From assembly GCA_019448385.1 (NCBI GenBank), contig JAGTXO010000046.1, forward strand, positions 186,001 to 250,000: DNA of 64,000 nt. Reading direction: 5' to 3'. Made by a program: the position numbers and the translations under genes. The notes beneath the pieces are model-generated. The model was given only the letters and a program-made list of their open reading frames with translations. It did no database searches and had not been told where the DNA came from. How positions within the stretch are numbered: the first letter of the stretch is position 1; every line of letters begins with the position of its first letter. The DNA comes from Diacronema lutheri. Taxonomy: Eukaryota > Haptophyta > Pavlovophyceae > Pavlovales > Pavlovaceae. Shown in pieces: positions 1 to 9,253 of the stretch.

Positions 1-1
1 T

Positions 2-1147
2 CGCGCGCTCCTCGGCGCGGCGCGTGGCATGGGCCTCGAGGCGCGCCTGGAACGCGGGCGAGCGCTCCGAGACGATCCGGTTGTACACAATCGACAGGAC
101 GACGCTCGAGAGCATGTGCACGAGCACCCAGCGCGTCACCTCGTAGAGCACGCGCATCGTCTCGAGCGCGAGCGTGCGGAACGCGCCGCACAAGCCAGGC
201 GGCTCGTCGACGGCACGGCCGAGGCGCCAGCGCAGCTTGTACGCCGCGTCGTACGACTCGCACAGCCGCGTTTTCGCGCTCTCCGAGTCACGACAGCGGC
301 ACGCCTTGTTGCCGCACGTCGGCAGCACCGAGACGGCCGCCTCGCCGACCGCCGAGCGCGCGTCGAGCGCGCCTCGATCGGCGAGCCCGCCGTCGACGAG
401 CATCTCGACGCGCTCGGTGAAGGCGCGCGCGGCGGCGGCGTGCGCGATGCCCCACCCGTCGAGCCGCGCCGCGATCTGCGCCTCCGAGTCCGCGTACTCT
501 GAGAGTACAGGCGCGAAGCCCGCGCCGCCCTCGAGCGCGAGCGCGCGCGCGAGCAGGTCGCACGAGACACCGCGCACGCGGAAGTGCGGGTCGACGAAGT
601 GGAGGCAGGAAGAGACGGAGTGGGCGTGCTCGTCGGCGCGCCCCGAGAGCACGAGCACCATGCACTCGAGGTGGTAGAGCGTGTAGAGCGTCACGACGTC
701 CTGGAAGGAGAGCTCGTCCGCCGAGAGATTGCACGCAAACTGCCGGAAGACGCCCGCGATCGAGCCGCGCGCCATCTTGGCGGAGACCTCGACGTGCCAC
801 TGCGTGACGGTCGCCGGGTCGGCCAGCACCTCCGGCGCCAGCCCCTTTGGGCTCAGCGGCCCCTCCAGGCGCAGCAGCTCGTCCGAGAGCTCGTCAAGCG
901 CGCGCGCGCGCCGCGGCATCGGCCCGTGGCGCTCGGCCGCGATCACGCGGAGGCAGATGTGGCGAAGATCGGCCTTGCGATCCTCCCGCTCGTAGTGCTC
1001 CTGCAGCAGCACGTGCACCGCCAGTCGCGTCGACATCCACGCCTCCGCGATCCGCTTGAGCGCGAGCTCGTGCGTGCGCTTCTCGTTGCGCTTAGCGCTC
1101 CCGTCCTTGCACTGCGCGCAGACGCACTCGGTGTGCGGCGGCGCCAT
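2..1147 (-). CDS. Unknown protein, cut by left edge
   Basis: An open minus-strand frame runs from an ATG at 1147 to the first base of the window with no stop (about 382 codons, 3' end missing). The protein starts with MAPPHTECVCAQCKDGSAKR, so a C-x-C-x2-C cluster lies near residues 8-13. It continues with helical, charged sequence of normal composition (for example VLLQEHYEREDRKADLRHIC near residue 50). Another Cys group, CGNKACRCRD, lies near residue 283. A hydrophobic stretch near residues 339-358 (VLVHMLSSVVLSIVYNRIV) could be a membrane helix. The opposite frames are Arg-rich shadows. I do not recognise the family. It starts about 195 bp from the divergent complex I gene, so the two may share a promoter. 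Confidence 0.6.
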   Translation of the reverse strand, partial: MAPPHTECVCAQCKDGSAKRNEKRTHELALKRIAEAWMSTRLAVHVLLQEHYEREDRKADLRHICLRVIAAERHGPMPRRARALDELSDELLRLEGPLSPKGLAPEVLADPATVTQWHVEVSAKMARGSIAGVFRQFACNLSADELSFQDVVTLYTLYHLECMVLVLSGRADEHAHSVSSCLHFVDPHFRVRGVSCDLLARALALEGGAGFAPVLSEYADSEAQIAARLDGWGIAHAAAARAFTERVEMLVDGGLADRGALDARSAVGEAAVSVLPTCGNKACRCRDSESAKTRLCESYDAAYKLRWRLGRAVDEPPGLCGAFRTLALETMRVLYEVTRWVLVHMLSSVVLSIVYNRIVSERSPAFQARLEAHATRRAEERA

Positions 1148-1341
1148 CGCGCCCGCGGCTGCGCGCGCCGCACGCGAGGCCGCTCTGCACGCGCTCGGGT
1201 CCCCTCCCGATGCGCCGCCAGCCCCCTGTGGTTCGTCGCGCCTGGTATAACGCGACGAGCGCTCTGTCCCCCACAGTCCGGTGTCCGATTTATTCCGGTC
1301 TCGAGGGGTGCGGCGCCCCCCGCGAGGAGCTCGCGTGCGCG

Positions 1342-1623
1342 ATGGGCGGGCCGACAGGCGCGCCGTCGGCAAGGGGCGTGACCGACGCGCCGTACACGCC
1401 GTTCAAGCCGCACGAGTTCCGCAACATGGGCGCCAGGACGTCACCCAACATCGAGGCGTGGGCGCGGCACCGCGAGAACTACCACCTCATCTTCAAGCCG
1501 GGCAAGCACATCGTGAGCGGGCTCATCTTCGGAGTCGCGATCCCGATCTTCATCTACTCGCTCGTCAAGTCCGACATGCAGAGCATTGACGCCAAGGAGG
1601 GCCGCGCGAGGCCCTACATGTGA
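1342..1623 (+). CDS. NDUFB4/B15-like complex I subunit
   Basis: A 93-residue protein read from the ATG at 1342; an upstream in-frame ATG at 1210 would add 44 residues that look non-coding. After an acidic/aromatic N-terminus come EAWARHRENYHLIFKP, one membrane helix (IVSGLIFGVAIPIFIYSLV) and a short C-terminal tail ending GRARPYM. This layout (EAW-x3-REN, one helix ending near a KD pair, a short tail with GR) matches from memory the small plant and algal subunit equivalent to mammalian NDUFB4. That subunit is an accessory part of the membrane arm of mitochondrial NADH:ubiquinone oxidoreductase. Identification rests on a short protein and was not database checked. Confidence 0.6.
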   Translation: MGGPTGAPSARGVTDAPYTPFKPHEFRNMGARTSPNIEAWARHRENYHLIFKPGKHIVSGLIFGVAIPIFIYSLVKSDMQSIDAKEGRARPYM

Positions 1624-2033
1624 CGCGGCCACACCCGCCGGCGCAGCGGCCGAGCATTTTGGCCGGCAAGGTCCCCCCCTCCCCTCCCGCGGCGTCGCTG
1701 AGGGGGCTGAGCGCACCGTCCGCACAGGACGCATGCCCGGCCGCTGCCCGGCGGTCAACGGCCTGGCAAGCGCCGGGCACGCCCTTGCCCGGGCAAGCGC
1801 CGGCGGCCGCTGACCGCCGACGGCGCACAAGGCCCGGGGCAGGCACGGGCGGGCCGGCCCACCGTGACGCCCCGGCTGCTGCTCGGTTGCATGCGCCACG
1901 GTTAGCCGATTTGGCTCGACCGTCCGGCTCGCGCGAGCGTCTTTTCGAGGCTCCGCGCCGCCGCCAGCTGTGCGTCATTGGTGACTGACCGTATCGGTGT
2001 GTGCAAATCCGGCGCCACAGTCAACACGGCGCA
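1624..2033. other. Intergenic stretch with short palindrome
   Basis: No gene seen. The stretch is GC-rich and contains a perfect 14-bp palindrome CTTGCCCGGGCAAG at 1784-1797, within a run of related GCAAGCGCCGG repeats (1765-1812). It probably holds the 3' UTR of the complex I gene and the promoter of the hydratase gene. Confidence 0.4.
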
Positions 2034-2930
2034 ATGGCCGCGAGCCGACTCTCCGGCCGCCTCGCGGTAAGCCGGAGTGGCCTGCGCGCCCTGTCGAGCG
2101 GCGCGGCAGACCCGCTGCGCGTGGAAGTGTCGAACGGGATCAAGACGCTCATTTACGATGACGCGCGCCGCCTCAACGCCTGGACCGCCAAGCTAATGCA
2201 CCGCCTGCGCGACGAGCTGCGCACAGCGCGCGCGGACGACGGCGTCTCCGCCATCGTCCTGACAGGCACGGACCCCTACTACTGCGCGGGCGTCGACCTT
2301 GGTGCGATGGTGAGCAAGCCGATGTGGCCGTCCGCGCTCCACGCCCTCCTCGTCTCGCAAAACACCGCGCTCTTCGACATGTTCCTCACGTTCCCAAAGC
2401 CGCTCTTCGTCGCGGTCAACGGGCCGGCGATCGGTGCGTCCGTCACGTCGGCGACGCTGGGCGATGGCATCGTCGCGTCAGAGAAGGCGACGTTTCATAC
2501 GCCGTTCCACGCCCTCGGCATCGTGCCAGAGGGCTGCTCGTCCGTCCACTTTGCGCGCATCATGGGCGAGCGCGGCGCGAAGCGGATGCTCGGGCCGGAG
2601 GGGTGGAAGCCGACGGCGAGCGAGGCGCTTGCGGCCGGGCTTGTCGACGAGGTCGTCGAGCACGCCAAGCTGCGCGCCGCCGCGCAGGCCATGGCCGAGG
2701 GCTGGGTCGCTGCGAAGAAGCCGAAGAAGCTCGTCGCGGCTGGGCTCGTCGACGAGTACCGGCTCGTCAACGCGCGTGAGTCCAAGGCGCTCGCCGACGC
2801 GTTCCTCTCGCCGAGCTTCTTCGACGCGCAGGCGCGGATGGCGACAAGCAAGGGCAAGGCGTCGCGCGCCGCCTTTTTCACGGCGGCCAAGCTCACGCGC
2901 CCCATCTGGGGCATGTCGCTCCCGCGGTGA
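2034..2930 (+). CDS. Enoyl-CoA hydratase/isomerase, probably mitochondrial
   Basis: A 298-residue protein from the ATG at 2034. The first 30 residues are Arg/Ser/Ala-rich with no acids, as in a mitochondrial presequence. The crotonase fold follows: AIVLTGTDPYYCAGVDLGAM (oxyanion-hole segment, about residues 73-92), KPLFVAVNGPAIGAS (second oxyanion segment, about 122-136), then FHTPFHALGIVPEGCSSVHF, which has the usual F-G-I-P-E-G-S order. The acid in PEG is the usual catalytic Glu position; the preceding segment is divergent, so substrate (enoyl-CoA hydration or delta3-delta2 isomerisation) cannot be set. Length fits the family. The last 14 codons, including the stop, are inside the first unit of the minisatellite that follows, so the native C-terminus may have been replaced by or donated to the repeat. 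Confidence 0.85.
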   Translation: MAASRLSGRLAVSRSGLRALSSGAADPLRVEVSNGIKTLIYDDARRLNAWTAKLMHRLRDELRTARADDGVSAIVLTGTDPYYCAGVDLGAMVSKPMWPSALHALLVSQNTALFDMFLTFPKPLFVAVNGPAIGASVTSATLGDGIVASEKATFHTPFHALGIVPEGCSSVHFARIMGERGAKRMLGPEGWKPTASEALAAGLVDEVVEHAKLRAAAQAMAEGWVAAKKPKKLVAAGLVDEYRLVNARESKALADAFLSPSFFDAQARMATSKGKASRAAFFTAAKLTRPIWGMSLPR

Positions 2931-4325
2931 TTCCTGGGGCATGTCGCTCCCGCGGTGATTCCTGGCTCCAGCGACGGCAGCGGGGCAGCGGGCAAAGCTC
3001 ACGCGCCCCATCTGGGGCATGTCGCTCCCGCGGTGATTCCTGGCTCCAGCGACGGCAGCGGGGCAGCGGGCAAAGCTCACGCGCCCCATCTGGGGCATGT
3101 CGCTCCCGCGGTGATTCCTGGCTCCAGCGACGGCAGCGGGGCAGCGGGCAAAGCTCACGCGCCCCATCTGGGGCATGTCGCTCCCGCGGTGATTCCTGGC
3201 TCCAGCGACGGCAGCGGGGCAGCGGGCAAAGCTCACGCGCCCCATCTGGGGCATGTCGCTCCCGCGGTGATTCCTGGCTCCAGCGACGGCAGCGGGGCAG
3301 CGGGCACAGCTCACGCGCCCCATCTGGGGCATGTCGCTCCCGCGGTGATTCCTGGGGCATGTCGCTCCCGCGGTGATTCCTGGCTCCAGCGACGGCAGCG
3401 GGGCAGCGGGCAAAGCTCACGCGCCCCATCTGGGGCATGTCGCTCCCGCGGTGATTCCTGGCTCCAGCGACGGCAGCGGGGCAGCGGGCAAAGCTCACGC
3501 GCCCCATCTGGGGCATGTCGCTCCCGCGGTGATTCCTGGCTCCAGCGACGGCAGCGGGGCAGCGGGCAAAGCTCACGCGCCCCATCTGGGGCATGTCGCT
3601 CCCGCGGTGATTCCTGGCTCCAGCGACGGCAGCGGGGCAGCGGGCAAAGCTCACGCGCCCCATCTGGGGCATGTCGCTCCCGCGGTGATTCCTGGCTCCA
3701 GCGACGGCAGCGGGGCAGCGGGCAAAGCTCACGCGCCCCATCTGGGGCATGTCGCTCCCGCGGTGATTCCTGGCTCCAGCGACGGCAGCGGGGCAGCGGG
3801 CAAAGCTCACGCGCCCCATCTGGGGCATGTCGCTCCCGCGGTGATTCCTGGGGCATGTCGCTCCCGCGGTGATTCCTGGGGCATGTCGCTCCCGCGGTGA
3901 TTCCTGGCTCCAGCGACGGCAGCGGGGCAGCGGGCAAAGCTCACGCGCCCCATCTGGGGCATGTCGCTCCCGCGGTGATTCCTGGCTCCAGCGACGGCAG
4001 CGGGGCAGCGGGCAAAGCTCACGCGCCCCATCTGGGGCATGTCGCTCCCGCGGTGATTCCTGGCTCCAGCGACGGCAGCGGGGCAGCGGGCAAAGCTCAC
4101 GCGCCCCATCTGGGGCATGTCGCTCCCGCGGTGATTCCTGGCTCCAGCGACGGCAGCGGGGCAGCGGGCAAAGCTCACGCGCCCCATCTGGGGCATGTCG
4201 CTCCCGCGGTGATTCCTGGCTCCAGCGACGGCAGCGGGGCAGCGGGCAAAGCTCACGCGCCCCATCTGGGGCATGTCGCTCCCGCGGTGATTCCTGGCTC
4301 CAGCGACGGCAGCGGGGCAGCGGGC
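2889..4325. repeat. 78-bp minisatellite, 16 full units
   Basis: Three blocks of 78-bp units (five at 2955-3344, six at 3373-3840, five at 3897-4286, then half a unit to 4325) are separated by four 28-bp short units (2927, 3345, 3841, 3869). Units are almost identical; one (3267-3344) has a visible A-to-C change near 3307. Each unit contains the last codons and stop of the upstream hydratase gene (AAGCTCACGCGCCCCATCTG and on). Because 78 is a multiple of 3, several frames on both strands stay open through the whole array, so the long ORFs here are not genes. Confidence 0.95.
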
Positions 4326-4554
4326 GCGCCGTGCGCGCCGCCCAGACGGGGCCTGACCTCGCCGGCTGCCCCTCGCGCGGGCTGAGTGCAGGCTGAGGCG
4401 ATGAGTGCATGCCACGGCCCACATCGATGTCGTACAATTCCAAATCGATGATCACATCGATGATCACATCGATGCGGCGGGGGGCTGCGACGCGGCGGGG
4501 GCAGGGGGCTGCGACGCGAAGCGGCGGGCAACGGCCTCAAAAGATTTGGGACCA
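4326..4554. promoter_or_regulatory. Upstream region of channel gene with 12-bp repeats
   Basis: Non-coding stretch between the minisatellite and the channel start. It contains two and a half copies of a 12-bp unit ATCGATGATCAC at 4444-4474. The unit carries the palindromes ATCGAT and TGATCA. It could be a binding-site cluster, but this is inference. Confidence 0.3.
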
Positions 4555-7500
4555 ATGGTGGGCAAGCACCAGAAGTTTGGTGGACACGCGACGAGCACGT
4601 GGGCGTGGATCGACGACGATGCGACGTACTTTGAGCTGGTGCGCACGCTCCCGCACGCCGAGCGCCACGCGCTAGACGAGCTCGCTCGGCATCTCGCCCA
4701 AGGGCCGGCCGGCGCGCGCCGTCGCACGTTGCCGACCACGACGGAAGCACTCTTGCGCGCCTCGCGGCTCGAGCTGGCCTCGTGCGCGCTGGGCAACGAG
4801 ATGATCCTCGCGATATGTGTCATCCTTCGCAAGGCACCCCGGCTGCGCTTTCTTAACCTGTGGTGCGCCGCACCCCGCTCCGCACAGCGCGCGCGCGCCC
4901 TCGCTCCCCGCGCGCGGCAGCGGTCCTCCCCGCCTCATGCCACCGGTGCGTGAGCCGCGTGTCCTCACGCCCCTGCCCACCGCGCGCGCCATCGCCGCAC
5001 CTGGCACACAGCCGCAACGGGCTGACAGATGCATGCTGCGCGGCGCTCGCGCGCGCGCTGCCATTCGCGGCCTCTCTCGAGGTGCTCGATCTGAGCGCAA
5101 ATTCCCTGGGCGCGGTGGGCCTCGAGACGCTCGCATTCGGCTTCGCGCTGTGCCCGGCGCTGACGGCGCTTGCGCTCGACCGCAATCTGTGGCGCGAGAC
5201 GATGAGCTCGTGGGTGCCACGTTTCAAGCATCACCTGCTGCGGATGCTCGACCTCACGCGCCCGTCGTCGCCAAACGGCAAGGTGGTACGTACGCTCAGC
5301 AAGCTGAGCGGTGGATCGTTCCGTTCGGCCGAGCGGAGCGGCTCGGTGCTCGCGGCGTCCAGGGACGCGTATTCCTTGGCGGCCGATCGGTCGCACGTTG
5401 TTGACTTCTCGCCGCTCACGTGGCTCAACCTGGGCCAATGGCCGCCGAGCGAGCCGGGCGCGCTGTACGGCCTCGCGCTGTTCCTCGCGAGGGCGGACGA
5501 CGCGCAGGCGTGCGCCTTCCTCGGCGCGGCGGTCACGCGCCTCGCCGAGCCCTTCGACACGTGCGTGATGGTGATCACCGCCCTCTTCGCGCACGACCCG
5601 CCGCGCGCGATCCGCTTTGGCGTCTCGCTCGCGCTCCAGCTGCAGGCACAGGCGAGCGCGGAGCGGAGTGCGCGGCCTATCGAGTACGCGGCACTGCGCG
5701 AGCTCTTCGCGGTGACGCAGCTGAGCGTCACCGCGTGCATCGATCTGATGGATGAGGACGCGCGCGACGCCGCCGCTGACTTTGAGTCGCCGCCCGCACT
5801 GGCGCCAGTCGAGCTCGACGCAGTCGCCGCATTGCCCAGCGCAGGCGGCGCGGGCGGCGGCATGTCGCGCAGCAGTTCGGGCGCGATTGCCGCGGGCGCG
5901 GGCGCGGCGCTCGCGCCCACCGGCGTGCGCACCGGCGCGCCCGCCGGCGCCGACGCCTACGACGGCGCGGACGAGATCGAACACCTCGCCGCCAAGCTGG
6001 ACACGATCATGATGCAGAGTGACGGTGCTCCTGAGGTGCGCCGGTTGTTCGAGCGGGAGGACGTGTGGGCGGCGCTGGAGCAGGGCGCGGAGGGGGATGC
6101 GAGGTGCTCCTCTCGTCCAACCTCATCCAGCTCGCGCACGCGCGCGCCTTCCACGGCGAGATCGGTGCGTTCCTCGGGCAACGGCTGTGGCTCCTCGCGA
6201 ACACCCTCAAGATTGCATGGGGCTCGGGCAAGCGGCCGCTCAAGGCGGCGGTGCTCTTCGCCAAGGTGGGCTCGGCGACGCTCCTCTTTTTGCTCGCGCA
6301 CGGCCTCCTCGAGCCCTTCGCCTTCATCATCGCCGTCATGCTCCCCGACGCGAAGCTGGTCGTGCAGCGGTGCGTGCCCAGCTGGTCGATGCACGCGCTC
6401 TTCAGCCGCGCCACCTGGTGCCGGCGCTCCTTTGAGCTGCACGCGTGGACCTTCGACCCGATGATGCGCTTCGCGCTCGCCTGGATCTCAGACGTCGCGC
6501 TCGTGTGGTGGTTGGTGCATCGCGCTGCCGCCGCCGCGGCCGCTGCCGCCGCCCAGCGAGCGTGTCGACTACCGCGTGCTCGTGGCCGACTGGTGGGTCT
6601 TCTCGTCAATCGTCGCGGAGTTTGGGCAGCTGCTCACGCTGGGCATTGCGCACCAGCCGCGCCTCGCGCTTCGCCGCTACTTCATCGAGGTGTGGAACTT
6701 GCTCGACGTGATGGGCCTTGGGCTTGGTGCGCTCGCGCTCGCTCTGCACACGGCCGTCTTAATGGGCGCGACGCCCGCCGCCGCGCTGTTGGGCACGCCG
6801 CTTTGTGCGCAGGGGCTGGTGGACGAGGACGCCGCTTTCCAAATGGAGGTGCGCTTCGTCCAGCGCATCCTCTCACCCGCCGTCTGGGCGCTGATGACGC
6901 GCACGTGCAGACTCACCTACCTCCACCCCGTCCTCGGCCCGATGATGCGAATGCTCGTGCTGATGGCGGCCGATGTGGCGGTGTGCATCTTCTTTGGCGG
7001 GCTGCTCTCGCTCGCCGCCGCCGCCGCCATCGTCGTCATGTTCAAGCGGCCGCCGCCGCTCGGGCAAGCGCACGGCTCGCGCGCCACCGGCCTCGCCGGT
7101 CGGCTCCTGCTCGGCACGGGCGTCGGCGTCGGCGGCATGGACGGCGGCCGCGACGGCGACGGCGGGTGGGACTCGGGGTCGCGTGCGAAGAGTCGCCCGT
7201 CGCGCGCCTCTTCGACGGCGTCACCGACGGTGGCGACGGCTGGGGCGTGCGCGGGATGGGCGACGCGCTCATCGCGCTGACCGAGGTGTGGCTCGGCGGC
7301 GAGTCGGCCGGGCTCGCGTGCGCGCGAAAGACGCCGCACGGGTGGAGCGCGTGGGCGCTGATGATGGGCTTCACGCTCACGACAGTTGTGTGCCTGCTCA
7401 ACATGCTCATCGCGCAGATGGCTAAGACGTTTGACACCGTCTGGGACGCGCGCACGGTCTCGTACTTGCACTCGCGCGCGCAGATCGTGCAACGCGCGCG

Positions 7501-8392
7501 CACAATGCCGCTCGCGCCGCCGCCGCTCAACCTGCTCGGCCTGCCCGCCTTGTGGCTGACGCTCGGCGCGCGCGCGGCGCGCACGGCGGGCGGTGCGCTC
7601 CGCGGCGCGTGCCAACGCCGGCGCGCGAGTGCGAGCAGGTCTCGACTGGTCGGCGACGACAGCGCGGCGGGCGCGCACGAGGACCACGTGGCGGCGCAGG
7701 CCGCCGAGCGCGCGGCACACGAGCGCTGCGCGCGCATGCCACCACCGGGCGCCGAGACCGTCCCGGTGGAGCGCGCGCGGCTCGACGCACGCGTCGACGC
7801 GCTCGACGAGCGCATCGGCCGCGTGATGGAGCGTGTCGAGGCGCGCCTCGACGACGTCTCGGCCGAAGACCGTTGGCGCGTCGCGATGCTCAACCGGATG
7901 CGCTCGTGGATTGAGCGGCTCGACGCGACGATCGCCGCGCGCGTCGACGCCGTGCACGCCGACGGCGCGCGGCTTGAGAGCTCGCTGTGCGGGGCTGGCG
8001 GCAGCGGCAGCGACGGCGGCGGAGGCACCCGGCTGACGGGCGGCTGGGCTGGCATGCGGCACGGACGCCGTCGCTCGCGCGCGCGCGCGCGCGACGGCGC
8101 TGGGCACAACGAGCACGACACGGATGCGGACGCTGCCGACAAGACCGACGGCGGGCGGCTGCACGGCGAGCTCGGCGAGCTGCGCGCCGCCGTCGCGCAG
8201 CTGCAGCACGGCCAGGCCGAGCTCCTCGCACTGCTCGGCAGCGGCGCGTCGCGCCTCGCCGTTGGCGTGCCCGTCCGCGGCCACGGTGTGCCGAGGGCCG
8301 CGCTCGAGCTCGCACAGCCGGCGCGCGCGCCGGTCCCGCGCGAGCGCGGGGGCGCTGCCGGCACGGGCGAGCCGGGCCGCGTGCCCAGCTGA
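4555..8392 (+). CDS. LRR-TRP-like cation channel, multi-exon
   Basis: Start chosen at 4555 (ACCAATGG context). Exon 1 ends at 4862. A 149-bp GT-AG intron (4863-5011) restores a leucine-rich repeat reading LNLCRNGLTDACCAALARAL, followed by a second repeat (LEVLDLSANSLGAVGLETLA). A long soluble region follows (to about 6090). Six or so hydrophobic helices come next: about 6280-6345, 6460-6510, 6600-6640, 6690-6770, 6880-7040 and 7350-7430. The last helix reads TTVVCLLNMLIAQMAKTFD, the TRP-family S6 pattern, with a pore-like loop before it (WGVRGMGDALIALTEVWLGG). The C-terminus (7740-7990) is a heptad-rich coiled coil. The frame changes near 6095, between 6503 and 6556 (a roughly 46-bp intron fits) and between 7040 and 7180. 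I could not place the first and last as clean introns, so small indels are possible. Role: ligand- or stretch-gated cation entry, inferred from family. Confidence 0.65.
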
Positions 8393-8455
8393 CGTGCTGG
8401 AAAAAAGAGGGAAGGGGGTGGTGGACTGGTGATGGTGGTGGTGGTGGTGGTGGTA

Positions 8456-8486
<31 letters not shown>

Positions 8487-8844
8487 GTTGCTTGGTTTGC
8501 TTCGACGGCAGCGGCGGCGGCGGCGCTGAACGCGCGTCATGATCATGCTTCCGTTGTTGAAGGCCAAAAATGGTCCATACTCCATCCAATATTCCTTTAG
8601 TTTATCTGGCTTTTGTCGGGACAGTGTCCACTTTGTGTGTTGTATCTAGGGGTTTTACTCGGCCTGTTGGTCTGCCCAAGGGGACGACTCCCTCCCCCCG
8701 AGGTGCTTTTTGTGCGTCCTCGGCGCCGTAGGCGTCTTTCCCCAATACCCCAAAGATTATTGTCTCGCACCCCCTTTTTTTTTTTTTTTTTTTTTGTGGG
8801 CAGGCGTGCGGACCACACATGAGGCGCCCGGAGCCAGGGGGCTC
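8393..8844. other. AT-richer intergenic stretch with simple repeats
   Basis: No gene recognised. It holds a GGT microsatellite (8432-8453), a run of 30 G (8456-8485), an AT-richer segment (8540-8760) unlike the surroundings, and a run of about 24 T (8771-8794). The composition change may mark an old insertion. Confidence 0.4.
8456..8485. repeat. Poly(dG) run, 30 nt
   Basis: Uninterrupted G tract directly after a GGT microsatellite, 64 bp past the channel stop codon. Confidence 0.9.
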
Positions 8845-9253
8845 CCACCGGCGATGGGGAATGGTTACCCGGCAGCAAACCGGCGCCTCGGGGAGGTTTG
8901 TCCTCCGGTGTCCAACCGACGATGGGGAATGGTTACCCGGCAGCAACCGGCGCCTCGGGGAGGTTTGTCTTCCGGTGTCCAACCGGCGATGGGGAATGGT
9001 TACCCGGCAGCAACCGGCGCCTCGGGGAGGTTTGTCTTCCGGTGTCCAACCGGCGATGGGGAATGGTTACCCGGCAGCAACCGGCGCCTCGGGGAGGTTT
9101 GTCATCCGGTGTCCAACCGGCGATGGGGGATGGTTACCCGGCAGCAACCGGCGCCTCGGGGAGGTTTGTCTTCCGGTGTCCAACCGGCGATGGGGAGTGG
9201 TTACCCGGCAGCAACCGGCGCCTCGGGGAGGTTTGTGACCCGGTGTCCAACCG
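8845..9253. repeat. 67-bp tandem array, six units
   Basis: Six head-to-tail units of 67 bp (first 68) with core GATGGGGAATGGTTACCCGG and GCGCCTCGGGGAGGTTTGT. The core contains GGTTACC, a small palindrome. Units differ at only a few positions. The array ends exactly where the DIRS-like element's coding region begins to be readable, so it may be the element's own end repeats or a hot spot next to it. There are no unique spacers, so it is not CRISPR. Confidence 0.9.

Noticed and set aside
1784-1797. 14-bp palindrome as a terminator hairpin
   Set aside because: The context is eukaryotic, there is no T tract, and single 14-bp GC palindromes are expected at this composition.
2955-4325. Possible CRISPR array
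   Set aside because: Units are contiguous and identical with no unique spacers, and the unit comes from a neighbouring gene. The same holds for 8845-9253, 15258-16348 and 43230-44420.
2893-4467. Long minus-strand ORF of over 500 residues through the minisatellite
   Set aside because: It is open only because the 78-bp unit is a multiple of three. The peptide is an exact repeat without natural composition.
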